In this document: positions 25,923 through 34,428 of the stretch, in pieces | Layout of the letters: each line of letters starts with the position of its first letter | Numbering within the stretch: the stretch's first letter is position 1 | From: Haloferula luteola | GTDB lineage: Bacteria; Verrucomicrobiota; Verrucomicrobiia; Verrucomicrobiales; Akkermansiaceae | Assembly (NCBI RefSeq): GCF_014201715.1 | Contig: NZ_JACHFD010000001.1 | Span: 310,001-374,000, forward strand | DNA: 64,000 bases | Reading direction: 5' to 3' | Program-made: the position numbers and the translations under genes | The notes under the pieces: generated by a model | What the model saw: the letters and a program-made list of their open reading frames with translations, nothing else | What the model was told of the DNA's origin: nothing | Databases searched by the model: none

Positions 25923-27848
25923 TCAGTGAGGAGAAGTCTTCATTCTCAGCAGACGAAGGCCATTCAAGCATACCAAAACCGTGCTTCCTTCGTGCCCCAC
26001 CACACCCGCAGGAAGAGGAAGGGCAAAACCCAGGGCCGCTGCCACCAAGGTGAGAATCACAATCCCGGCAAACACCAGGTTCTGCAACAGGACTCTCCGG
26101 GCCCGCCGAGCGTGGGCCAATAAGCGGGGAAGGTTTTCAACCCGATCTCCCATCAGGACCACATCCGCCGTCTCCATCGCCACATCCGTGCCCGCAGCCC
26201 CCATCGCCACCCCCAGATCGGCCGCAGCCAATGCCGGCGCGTCATTGACCCCATCTCCTGCCATCAACACGCGACCTGACCGCTTGAGCTGGCGAATGAC
26301 CTCCAACTTATCAATGGGGAGCAACTCAGCACGCACTTCATCGACCCCTGTCTGACGGGCAATCGCCTCTGCAACCCGAACCTGATCCCCCGTGAGCATC
26401 ACCACCTTCTTCACCCCCACCGCTTTCAGCTCGCGCACCAAAGCCGCTGATCCCTCCCGGACGGTATCCGCCATCGCCACCACCAAATGCAGGCTTGCCC
26501 GGTCCCCCTCCACTTGGGCGAACCCAACACAGGTCTTGCCCTCGTCTTGCAACTGGCGCGATGCCTCCTCAAATCGGGGTGCGATGTCCACCTGACGTTC
26601 CCTGAGAAACCGCAAACTCCCGACCAAATAGCGGCCCTCTCCGACCTGCGCTTCCGCTCCTTTGCCGGGGATCGACTGGAAATCTCTGACTTCGGGCAAT
26701 GCCTGCCCATCACAGGCATGAACGATTGCCTGCGCCAACGGATGCTCTGAGCGACTTTCCAGCGCACCGCAGATTCGCAACAAGGCCTGCGATTCCACCG
26801 AAAACTCACCGGCTTTCTCCACCCCATACCGGCTCACCACTTCTGTCACCGATGGCTTTCCCACCGTCAGGGTGCCGGTCTTGTCGATCGCCACCACGTC
26901 AATCGTGGCCGCTCGATCGAGGTGCGACCCTCCCTTGATCAAAATTCCTTTCCGCGCGGCACCACCAATCGCAGAAAGCACCGTCGCGGGAGTACTGATG
27001 ATCAGGGCGCAAGGAGAAGCCACCACCATCACCGTCATGGCCCGATAGAAGGCCTGGGAAAAAGGCTCATGTCCGATCCACCAAGGCACTCCAAGAACCC
27101 CCACCGTGAGAAGGATCACTCCCAGCGAATACCCCTTCTCCGCAGTCTCCAGGAACCGCTGAGCATCGGATTTTTCCTCCTGTGCCTCTTCTACCAACTT
27201 CACCATCCGAGCCAGAGTCGAATCCTCAGCACGCTTGGTGACTTCTAGCAGAATTCCCCCGGCCTGATTGATCGTGCCGGCAAAGACCTCCGAGCCTGCA
27301 TCTTTGGCAACCGGCAGCGACTCCCCGGTCAGGGAAGACTCATCAATGCTCGTCCGCCCTTCGACGACCCGGCCATCCACGGGGAGTTGCTCCCCCGGTT
27401 TGACCTCAACTTGCTCTCCCACCGCAAGATCCTCGATAGGCACTCGAATCAGCCTTCCGTCTCGCCGCACCCATGCCTCGCTTGGACGCAAAGTCAGCAG
27501 CGCTTCGATGGCTCGGGTCGTGCGATCCATCGCGCGCGTTTGCAGCACGTTAGAAAGACTGAAGAGAAACAGCAGCAGTGCTCCCTCCAACGGTTGTCCA
27601 ATGGCCGCCGCACCGAGTGCCGCCAGCACCATCAGGACATCCACATCCAGATCTCCGGCACGCAACGAGGCCCATGCCGATCGAACTCCTTGCTGACCGC
27701 CAAAAACATAGGAAGCAGCGAAACAAAGATTCACCCCCACCGGAGGCCCTCCCGATTTCTCCCAGCCCCAGCCTGCCAACAAAAACACCAATCCCAATCC
27801 GCACGAGATCTCTTCCCGGAGCGATCCCCTTTGCTCAGCCGCACTCAT
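25923..27848 (-). CDS. P1B-4 type heavy-metal-transporting P-type ATPase
   Basis: 641 residues with about six transmembrane helices and no N-terminal metal-binding domain. Motifs in order: TGES (174-177) in the actuator, SPC (278-280) in the metal-site helix, the phosphorylated Asp in DKTGT (322-326), [16 protein letters not shown], and HEGST (619-623) in the last membrane helix. SPC plus HEGST is the signature of subgroup P1B-4, whose members export cobalt, iron or related divalent ions; Cu and Zn pumps have CPC or CPx instead. The physiological metal is not decided by sequence. A HAD phosphatase gene follows on the same strand. Confidence 0.93.
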   Translation of the reverse strand: MSAAEQRGSLREEISCGLGLVFLLAGWGWEKSGGPPVGVNLCFAASYVFGGQQGVRSAWASLRAGDLDVDVLMVLAALGAAAIGQPLEGALLLFLFSLSNVLQTRAMDRTTRAIEALLTLRPSEAWVRRDGRLIRVPIEDLAVGEQVEVKPGEQLPVDGRVVEGRTSIDESSLTGESLPVAKDAGSEVFAGTINQAGGILLEVTKRAEDSTLARMVKLVEEAQEEKSDAQRFLETAEKGYSLGVILLTVGVLGVPWWIGHEPFSQAFYRAMTVMVVASPCALIISTPATVLSAIGGAARKGILIKGGSHLDRAATIDVVAIDKTGTLTVGKPSVTEVVSRYGVEKAGEFSVESQALLRICGALESRSEHPLAQAIVHACDGQALPEVRDFQSIPGKGAEAQVGEGRYLVGSLRFLRERQVDIAPRFEEASRQLQDEGKTCVGFAQVEGDRASLHLVVAMADTVREGSAALVRELKAVGVKKVVMLTGDQVRVAEAIARQTGVDEVRAELLPIDKLEVIRQLKRSGRVLMAGDGVNDAPALAAADLGVAMGAAGTDVAMETADVVLMGDRVENLPRLLAHARRARRVLLQNLVFAGIVILTLVAAALGFALPLPAGVVGHEGSTVLVCLNGLRLLRMKTSPH

Positions 27849-27920
27849 TCGTCGACATCATCTATGCCCCGAATGACCGCCCTCGCAATCCCCCATCAGG
27901 GCTGCTTGGGAATCATTCCG

Positions 27921-28817
27921 TCATGCACCGCCCACCAAGTCCTCCAGCGCTTCTGGCAGACGGGCAAATCGGAACGCGTATCCGCTTTCCTCCAGTGCCC
28001 GAGGAATTGCCCTTTGGCTTGCCAACAGTGCACTCGCAAACTCCCCCAAACCCACCTTCAGAGCCCACGCGGGAGCGTGCAGGATCGCAGGTCGACCCAG
28101 CACCTTCGCCAACTCACGCGTCAGCTCTTCATTGCGCACCGGCTCCGGAGCCACCCCATTCACAGGTCCTGAAATGCCCGCTTCGAGGGCGTGGAGCATT
28201 CCCCCCACGAGGTCCTCCACGTGGATCCACGGCATCCACTGCCGACCGGAACCGAAATTTCCCCCCAACCCCCAGGAAAACACCCGCTTCATCTTCCCCC
28301 AAGCCGCTCCCCCCACCCCTAGCACGACCCCAGTCCGCCAGACAAGCACCCGGCACGGTGCCGCACGAAACGCCACGGCTTCCCAATCGCGGCAAAGGTC
28401 CGCCAAAAACCCTTCTCCAGCCACGGCGGACTCCGGAAGAATCTCCTCACCCCGATCCCCGTAAATCCCCACAGCGGATCCATTGAGGAGAACTTCTGGC
28501 CGTTCCGAACACGTCTCCAGGGCATCGACCAAAGTCTGAGTCACGCCAACTCGGCTGCTTCGAAATGCTTGCTTGTGAGCGTCGGTCCATCGCTGATCGA
28601 TGGCCTCTCCGGCCAGATTCACCACCGCATCAAGGCCACTCAGAACCGGTGCTTCGTTCCAAATTCGCCACTCCGACACCACCCCGTTTGAAACGCGGGG
28701 GCGTCGGCTGAACCCGACCACTTCCCAGCCCTTTTCCTGAGCCCGAGCAGCCAACCGGCCTCCAATGAAGCCCCCAGCCCCGACGATTCCCATCCGTTTG
28801 CCCTGCATCGCATCCAA
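27921..28817 (-). CDS. TIGR01777-family NAD-dependent epimerase-like protein (first copy)
   Basis: 298 residues, an extended short-chain dehydrogenase fold. The NAD(P) loop is GAGGFIGG (about 13-20), then LDAVVNLAGEAI, YGDRGEEILPE, VWRTGVVLG and a C-terminal DUF1731-like tail. This is the SDR39U1/YfcH group, for which no reaction is established. The active-site Tyr of classical SDRs is in GIYGDRG. A second member lies at 55038-56048 in a different operon. It runs divergently from the LptD gene, with 75 bases between the two starts. Confidence 0.88.
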   Translation of the reverse strand: MDAMQGKRMGIVGAGGFIGGRLAARAQEKGWEVVGFSRRPRVSNGVVSEWRIWNEAPVLSGLDAVVNLAGEAIDQRWTDAHKQAFRSSRVGVTQTLVDALETCSERPEVLLNGSAVGIYGDRGEEILPESAVAGEGFLADLCRDWEAVAFRAAPCRVLVWRTGVVLGVGGAAWGKMKRVFSWGLGGNFGSGRQWMPWIHVEDLVGGMLHALEAGISGPVNGVAPEPVRNEELTRELAKVLGRPAILHAPAWALKVGLGEFASALLASQRAIPRALEESGYAFRFARLPEALEDLVGGA

Positions 28818-28892
28818 CTTCTTCCTTCCTCGTCCCTGCGCAATCGCTTTCCACCTTTACTTGCAGGCCCCTGATCTCTGCAATCCGGCCCG

Positions 28893-31412
28893 ATGAGGTT
28901 CGCCGCCGCCCTGCTCTTCCCAATCCTCCCGCTCGCCGCTCAGGACGTTCTTCCGGAGATGAATGGGGCCCCGCCCTCCATTGGCCCGATCACGCCGGTC
29001 CCGTTGCCGACCGATTCCGACATCATGCTCTCCGAGGAGATCCAACCGGAGATGCCCAAATCGGTGAATCTCAGCTTCGAAAAAGGTTGGGAAGCCGACA
29101 CCAAGGCCAAGGTGATCACCGCCCTTGGACCGATTTCCGCCACGGGTGACACCGGCATGGCCCTCCGCTCAGACCATGCGAAATACCTTTGGGAGGAGAA
29201 GAAACTTGAGGTCACGGGCGCGGTCAAGCTGCGCACCGAAACCGGAGTGGAAGTATTCGCCGATCGCGGGGTCCTTGATGACACCCAGCAGTTGCTGACA
29301 CTCACCGGAGATGTCTCGATTTACCAAGGCCAGACCGTCCAGCGCGGCAAAGAGGTCGTCTACAACATCCAAACCGGGAAACTGGATTTCTCGGGCCTCC
29401 GCACTGGCGTCGATCCTTTGCTTCTGGAAGCCGATGGCTTTGTCCGCGAAATCACCCCAAATGGCGGTCAGGTCTTTGTAGGACAACACGCGGGAGTCAC
29501 CACCGATGACTCGGAAAACCCCGGATTCTGGGTTCGAGCCGACGAAACCCGCGTCTATCCGGATGACCGCGTGACCTTCAAAAACATGAAGATCTACGCG
29601 GGAGACACCCCCATCTTCTGGCTCCCCTACTTTGCCCAACCTCTTGATGCCGATCTCGGTTACCATTTCGTTCCAGGTGGACGCAGCAACTGGGGAGCCT
29701 ACCTCCTCAACAGCTATGGGGTGATGCTCGGTGAAGAAGACGATCCCTGGCTGCTTTCCCGCTGGAAGCTCGATTTGAGAAGCCGTCGTGGTGCCGCTCT
29801 GGGCCTCGATCTTGTCGACCGCAACCAAGAACGTACCAACAAGAACCTTGAAGGCCTCTCGCTGTATTATGCGAACGACCTCGATCCCACCATCTCTCGA
29901 ACCGGTTTGTCCCGCGGGATCGTCAATGAAGACCGCTGGGAGGCATCGCTGAAATACCGGGTGCCCATGGGGCTCGAAGGTGGTGACAAATGGCGCACGG
30001 ACTACAACCTGCACCTGCTGAGTGACAAATACTACATTGAGGACTTCGACCCTCAGCTGTTTCGTACGGATCCAGCTCCCGACAACACCATCGGCCTCTT
30101 CCGCCAGGATGACGAGTCCTTGTTCGGTGTCATGGCCCGGTTCCAGCCAAACGACTTCTACCGCTCGGACACCCGCCTCCCGGAAATCACCTTCGATCAA
30201 TCTCGTCGCCCGATTTTTGGCACCTCGGTGCTTCATGAAGGCAACACTTCGTTCTCCATCATCGAAGAACGCATCGGCAGCACCGCCCAAATCAATGCCC
30301 GCACCCTGCTGGGCCTCCCGGCAACCAGCCCTCAGGCGGAAGCCATCTACAACAACCTGCCCATCTACGAACGACAACTCGTTCAGACCATCCGCTCTCT
30401 CCCTGCCGGCAGCCCTGCCATCCCGGCCCTCACCAGCCAGCTCCTCAACCCTGGCTACTCACGTTTCCACACCTACCAGGAACTCTCCCTTCCCACGAAG
30501 CTGGGCGGTTGGCTGAATTTCACTCCGGAAGTCGGCGTCGGCTACACGCGCTACGATTCCATCGAAGGACCTCTCGATTCATTGGACCGCCCCCTGTTCT
30601 ACGCAGGTGCCGAAAGCTCGGTGAAGTTCTCGAAAGACTACGCCGCCGTGGCGGATCGGTTCTGGGGGCTCGATGGCTTACTCCACGTCGTCCAACCCTA
30701 CGCGCGCTTCTCCTTCCTCAGCACCGACGATCCCGACCCATTGTTCCCCGGCATCGATCGCGAAACCTTCTCCACCCGTCCGCGCACCCTGGCACCGGAC
30801 CGCTTCACGGCCCTCGATTCGTTTCGCAACTGGTCGATCATTCGACTCGGCATGCGCAATCACCTCATCACCCGGCGCAACAACCAGAACTTTGAGTGGC
30901 TGTGGATCGATACTTACATCGACGGTTATTTTGACGATCCCGAAGGCCTCGATCGCCGTTTCTCCAACCTCTACAACGACGTCACTTGGAATCCCCTGCC
31001 GTGGCTGAACTTCCGCCTCGAAACGCAATTTCCGGTGGTCGATGACGGCTCGGGATATTCTGAAGTCGCCGCCCGTGTGAACTTCATGCCGACGGAAAAC
31101 TTCGAATTCTCCATTGGCAATCGAATCCTCAACAACCACCCGATCGTCACCGATTCGAACCGGATCGACGCCAAGGCATTCCTTCGCCTCAACGACAAGT
31201 GGGGCCTCGGTGCCACTCAGATCTGGGAACTCGACGATGGCACGTTGGAACTCCAACAATATACCATCCACCGCGACTTCAATTACTGGATCGGCTCGGT
31301 CGGCATCACCACCCGCGACAACCGCCTCGATACCGAGTTCGGCATCATCTTCGCTTTCACTCTCAAGGATTTTCCCTCGGCCTCCGTGCCCTTCTCTCTC
31401 GACGCCCAATGA
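28893..31412 (+). CDS. lptD: LPS-assembly protein LptD-like (OstA) outer-membrane protein
   Basis: 839 residues. A signal peptide (MRFAAALLFPILPLAAQ) leads into an OstA/LptA-like N-terminal domain (residues about 60-200: ATGDTGMALRSDHAKYLWEE, TGAVKLRTETGVEVFADRG, QQLLTLTGDVSIYQG). A long beta-barrel follows with the LptD hallmarks FKNMKIYAGDTPIFWLPYFA, LGYHFVPGGRSNWGAYLLNSY and many aromatic strand ends. It would insert lipopolysaccharide into the outer leaflet with LptE. Verrucomicrobial LptD is divergent from that of Proteobacteria, so I assign the family with more confidence than strict orthology. The stop overlaps the start of the next gene by four bases. Confidence 0.82.
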   Translation: MRFAAALLFPILPLAAQDVLPEMNGAPPSIGPITPVPLPTDSDIMLSEEIQPEMPKSVNLSFEKGWEADTKAKVITALGPISATGDTGMALRSDHAKYLWEEKKLEVTGAVKLRTETGVEVFADRGVLDDTQQLLTLTGDVSIYQGQTVQRGKEVVYNIQTGKLDFSGLRTGVDPLLLEADGFVREITPNGGQVFVGQHAGVTTDDSENPGFWVRADETRVYPDDRVTFKNMKIYAGDTPIFWLPYFAQPLDADLGYHFVPGGRSNWGAYLLNSYGVMLGEEDDPWLLSRWKLDLRSRRGAALGLDLVDRNQERTNKNLEGLSLYYANDLDPTISRTGLSRGIVNEDRWEASLKYRVPMGLEGGDKWRTDYNLHLLSDKYYIEDFDPQLFRTDPAPDNTIGLFRQDDESLFGVMARFQPNDFYRSDTRLPEITFDQSRRPIFGTSVLHEGNTSFSIIEERIGSTAQINARTLLGLPATSPQAEAIYNNLPIYERQLVQTIRSLPAGSPAIPALTSQLLNPGYSRFHTYQELSLPTKLGGWLNFTPEVGVGYTRYDSIEGPLDSLDRPLFYAGAESSVKFSKDYAAVADRFWGLDGLLHVVQPYARFSFLSTDDPDPLFPGIDRETFSTRPRTLAPDRFTALDSFRNWSIIRLGMRNHLITRRNNQNFEWLWIDTYIDGYFDDPEGLDRRFSNLYNDVTWNPLPWLNFRLETQFPVVDDGSGYSEVAARVNFMPTENFEFSIGNRILNNHPIVTDSNRIDAKAFLRLNDKWGLGATQIWELDDGTLELQQYTIHRDFNYWIGSVGITTRDNRLDTEFGIIFAFTLKDFPSASVPFSLDAQ

Positions 31413-32047
31413 GCCCCGACGAACTTGTCCAATCCCTGCAGTGGCGCTATGCCACGAAACATTTCGATGCATCCAAGCCCATTGCTGAAGACGTCCTTGA
31501 CGCTCTTCACCAGTCGCTGGTGCTGACGCCCTCCTCATTTGGGCTGCAGCCTTGGAAGTTCTTCATCGTTCGCGACCCGGAACTCAAAGAGAAACTCAAG
31601 ACCGCCTCTTGGAATCAACCCCAGCTGACCCAAGCACAAGAAATCGTCGTATTCGCCGCCAGGGTGGAACTGGGGCAACAGGACATCGATCGATGGATCG
31701 ATTGCCTGGGAGAAGCGCAGAATCAACCGCGCGAAGCCCTCGCCCCTCTCGTGGGAATGATCGAGGGATTTGTCCACCGCATGTCACCCGGCGAACAGCA
31801 CGCCTGGAACTCCAAGCAGTGCTACATCGCCCTTGGCCAATTCATGGCCGCCGCCGCGGCCTTGGGTGTCGATGCCTGCCCGCTGGAGGGCATCGATCCT
31901 GCCGCTTACGACGTGATTCTGGACCTTGGGGCGACGGGTTACGCAACCTGCATGGCATGTGCCATTGGCTATCGGTCCAGCACCGACCACACGGCGAATC
32001 GCCCCAAAGCTCGCTTCCCGTTGAACGAGGTTGTCGAGATTCGCTGA
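31409..32047 (+). CDS. Nitroreductase-family flavoenzyme
   Basis: 212 residues from the ATG at 31409, which overlaps the LptD stop (ATGA); the upstream in-frame extension lies inside the LptD gene and is not real. The fold is seen in LVQSLQWRYATKHFDASKPI, LTPSSFGLQPWKFFIV, PQLTQAQEIVVFAARV, KQCYIALGQFMAAAAALGVDACPLEGID and GYATCMACAIGYRSSTD. It belongs to the NfsB-like group that uses FMN and NAD(P)H to reduce quinones, nitro compounds or nitriles. The pairing with an LPS transporter gene is unexplained and probably reflects shared transcription only. A hairpin terminator follows 15 bases after the stop. Confidence 0.9.
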   Translation: MSPDELVQSLQWRYATKHFDASKPIAEDVLDALHQSLVLTPSSFGLQPWKFFIVRDPELKEKLKTASWNQPQLTQAQEIVVFAARVELGQQDIDRWIDCLGEAQNQPREALAPLVGMIEGFVHRMSPGEQHAWNSKQCYIALGQFMAAAAALGVDACPLEGIDPAAYDVILDLGATGYATCMACAIGYRSSTDHTANRPKARFPLNEVVEIR

Positions 32048-32061
32048 TGCCACCCATGAAA

Positions 32062-32094
32062 TCGGCGGCGCTCCGTGATATGGGAGGCCGCCGA
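32062..32094. terminator. Hairpin between convergent nitroreductase and DUF2383 genes
   Basis: TCGGCGGC (32062-32069) pairs with GCCGCCGA (32087-32094), and CTCC (32071-32074) pairs with GGAG inside, leaving an 8-base loop and one bulged G. On the plus strand it is followed by GGTTTGA and on the minus strand by TTTCAT. The position between converging genes supports a terminator, though T tracts are short. Confidence 0.6.
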
Positions 32095-32123
32095 GGTTTG
32101 AAGGCAGGGAATCGTCAGAGACT

Positions 32124-32564
32124 TCAGCCCTCCAAAGCCGACAAAGTCACCAAGTGAGTCCGAAGCTTAGGCAAAAGCTGCATTCGGATCAGCGATTTGC
32201 ACTCCGGCATCACATCGTCGTTCTCGATCGCCGCTTCGTATAGCCCGATGCCGAACTCCTCGCCTTGCCGCAAAGCTGCTACGGCCGAGGCTTCCCCGAA
32301 CAACTTGGCCGTTGCTTCGACACCCTTAGCAAAAGTTCCCCAAGCACCGGAATTCGACTCTGGAACTCCGCCCATCTCAAGGATGTTCGCCTTGAGCTTG
32401 GCGACGCTTTCACGGTGCTCGTCCTGGACTCGGCGCAGCGTCCCAACTTCAGGTTCGCCGGCAAACTTTTCGATCGCCTGACCATAGGTTTCGACCGCGG
32501 AAATCTCACCGCGGAGGAGCTGGTTGCAGACTTCGATGCATTCTGTATGAAGGGTCGTATTCAT
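32124..32564 (-). CDS. DUF2383 ferritin-like four-helix-bundle protein
   Basis: 146 residues, fitting DUF2383 (PA2169 family), a four-helix-bundle ferritin-like group. Helix 1 is CIEVCNQLLRGEISAVETYG, with the Glu residues expected at a metal site; the other helices are LRRVQDEHRESVAKLKANI, LFGEASAVAALRQGEEFG and PECKSLIRMQLLPKLRTHL. The family is linked to stress responses but its biochemistry is unsettled. It is on the minus strand, in its own transcript behind the nitroreductase, with an AGGTC/GACCT inverted repeat (32587-32601) upstream. Confidence 0.85.
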   Translation of the reverse strand: MNTTLHTECIEVCNQLLRGEISAVETYGQAIEKFAGEPEVGTLRRVQDEHRESVAKLKANILEMGGVPESNSGAWGTFAKGVEATAKLFGEASAVAALRQGEEFGIGLYEAAIENDDVMPECKSLIRMQLLPKLRTHLVTLSALEG

Positions 32565-32753
32565 GGATTGTTGGAGTAAGAGCTCAAGGTCTTAATGACC
32601 TGTGTTCTCCCTCCATTCGCAATCATCTCACCAATCACTTTCCACAATCATCACCCTTCATTTCAGCGACTTATAAATACCCCTCAAGATTCCCCTGCGC
32701 TCTCTCTTTGCAAAGCGCGATCCTCGCCGTGCAGGGCGCCCGATCCTGGTTGC

Positions 32754-33434
32754 TCAAATCACCGCCCCACCCGGCAGGCGCTCTTCCAACTTGCCATCAC
32801 ACATCCAAAGCGTGCGATCTCCCCGTTGCGACAATGCAGGATTGTGGGTGACCACCACCAAGGTCGTTTCGTTTTCCCGGGCTAGATCCAACAACAAGCC
32901 CATCACCTCTTCACTGTTTCGGGTGTCGAGGTTCCCGGTGGGCTCGTCCGCGAATAACACCGACGGCTTGCCGCTGATGGCACGAGCGATCGCGACCCGT
33001 TGTTGCTCGCCACCGGAAAGCTCGGCGGGCAGGTGCTCCGCACGCTGCGCCAAACCCACTCGCTCCAGCGCCTGCAACCCCCGCTCCCGAGAATCCACGC
33101 CACCTATCGCCCCGGGGACCATCACATTCTCAAGTGCCGTCAGTTCCGGAAGTAACAGATAGTTTTGAAAAATGTATCCGACGTGACGATTCCTAAAGGC
33201 CGCCTGCTTCCGTCCCCCAAGTGCATAGAGGTCCGTTCCGGCAATCACCACCGAGCCCTGTTGGGGTTTCTCCAACCCGGCAAGGGTATAGAGCAGGGTC
33301 GTTTTTCCAGCGCCACTCGGCCCACAAAGAAATACGCTTTCCCCTTTCTTGAGGTGGAGATCCACACCATGCAGAACCTCGATCGACTTGGGCCCGATCC
33401 GGTAGCTGCGGTGGAGATTCGTCGCTTCAATCAT
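32754..33434 (-). CDS. ABC transporter ATP-binding protein (LolD/MacB type) without a nearby permease
   Basis: 226 residues with Walker A GPSGAGKT, the Q loop in YIFQNYLLLPELTALENV, the ABC signature LSGGEQQR, Walker B VLFADEPTGNLD and the H loop in VVVTHNP. The length and EPTGNLD motif fit the LolD/MacB/FtsE group that drives extracytoplasmic rather than import tasks. No MacB/LolC-like permease is encoded nearby. It begins 13 bases after the ATP-grasp ligase gene on the same strand, so it is almost certainly the last gene of that operon. Its partner is either elsewhere or one of the multi-TM proteins of the operon. Confidence 0.93.
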   Translation of the reverse strand: MIEATNLHRSYRIGPKSIEVLHGVDLHLKKGESVFLCGPSGAGKTTLLYTLAGLEKPQQGSVVIAGTDLYALGGRKQAAFRNRHVGYIFQNYLLLPELTALENVMVPGAIGGVDSRERGLQALERVGLAQRAEHLPAELSGGEQQRVAIARAISGKPSVLFADEPTGNLDTRNSEEVMGLLLDLARENETTLVVVTHNPALSQRGDRTLWMCDGKLEERLPGGAVI

Positions 33435-33447
33435 CGTGCCTTATCCT

Positions 33448-34428
33448 TCACCCTTCCTGAATCGGAGCAAAACGATTCTTTGAAAACAAAAGGCGCTCCG
33501 CAGGCGTTTCTCCCGGGTGCTTGGCTCTCCGTTCCGTAATCGGTTCCAACCGTTTCAAGAGGCCCACACCATTGGCCAACTGAATCGCCAGACCAGGCCG
33601 GGCATTCACCTCGATCATCAAGGGGCCACGGTTTTCGTCGATCATCAGATCCACTCCCAGATAGCCGAGGCCGGTCATCTCGTAACACTGAACGGCAATT
33701 TCCAAAATCCGCTCCCACTCAGGAACCGTCACCCCTACCAACGGAACTTTGAGATCCGGGTGCATCTTCACCGCTCGCCCGTGGTGCACCGCATGCACGG
33801 TTTTTCCTGAGCGGATATCCACCCCGATCCCCAGGGCACCTTGGTGCAAGTTGGATCGTCCGTCCGATTCACGGGTGGAGGCCCGCAACATCGCCAGGAC
33901 CGGATACCCGTGGAACAACACCACACGAATGTCAGGAGCGCCCTGAAAGCTGATCGAGGTCATCGTCTTCTCCGGGGCCACCTTGTATTCGATCAGGGCG
34001 GTGTCGCGCTTTCCACCCAAACTATGAAGCCCTGCAAGGATGTTCTGAAGATGGTTGCGCACATCCCCCACGGAGAGCTGAGCGCCACTCGGCTTCAAAT
34101 ACATGCCGTCTTCACGCCCAGCGATCACCAGCACCCCTTTTCCGCCTGAACCACGAGTCGGTTTGATCACAAACGACTCCCGTCCCTCCAGCATTCGCTC
34201 AAAATTCCGGACATCTCCTGGATTCGTGACCACGCCGTAGGTTTCAGGAACCGAAATTCCGCGTTCCACCGCCAATGATTTGGTCCGCACCTTGTTGTCG
34301 ACCAGATCATACAACTTGCGCGGGTTGCTCGGGAGCACGTAGCGCGCATTGCGCATGTTGATCCCCACCACACCCATCTCTCTCAGTTCCGCTGGCGTGC
34401 GGAACCATCGGTGCCACCAACGTGTCAT
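33448..34428 (-). CDS. Alpha-L-glutamate ligase-like ATP-grasp protein (RimK-related)
   Basis: 326 residues. The ATP-grasp fold is marked by FVIKPTRGSGGKGVLVIAG, DIRVVLFHGYPVLAMLR, GLGYLGVDLMIDENRGPLMIEV and NARPGL, which carry the ATP- and magnesium-binding residues. RimK-like ligases add glutamate or other amino acids to an acidic C-terminus or peptide. Its N-terminal part (MRNARYVLPSNPRKLYDLVD) is the form found beside inactive-transglutaminase membrane proteins. Its start overlaps the stop of that gene by four bases (34425-34428). It is cytoplasmic. The acceptor substrate is unknown. Confidence 0.9.
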   Translation of the reverse strand: MTRWWHRWFRTPAELREMGVVGINMRNARYVLPSNPRKLYDLVDNKVRTKSLAVERGISVPETYGVVTNPGDVRNFERMLEGRESFVIKPTRGSGGKGVLVIAGREDGMYLKPSGAQLSVGDVRNHLQNILAGLHSLGGKRDTALIEYKVAPEKTMTSISFQGAPDIRVVLFHGYPVLAMLRASTRESDGRSNLHQGALGIGVDIRSGKTVHAVHHGRAVKMHPDLKVPLVGVTVPEWERILEIAVQCYEMTGLGYLGVDLMIDENRGPLMIEVNARPGLAIQLANGVGLLKRLEPITERRAKHPGETPAERLLFSKNRFAPIQEG

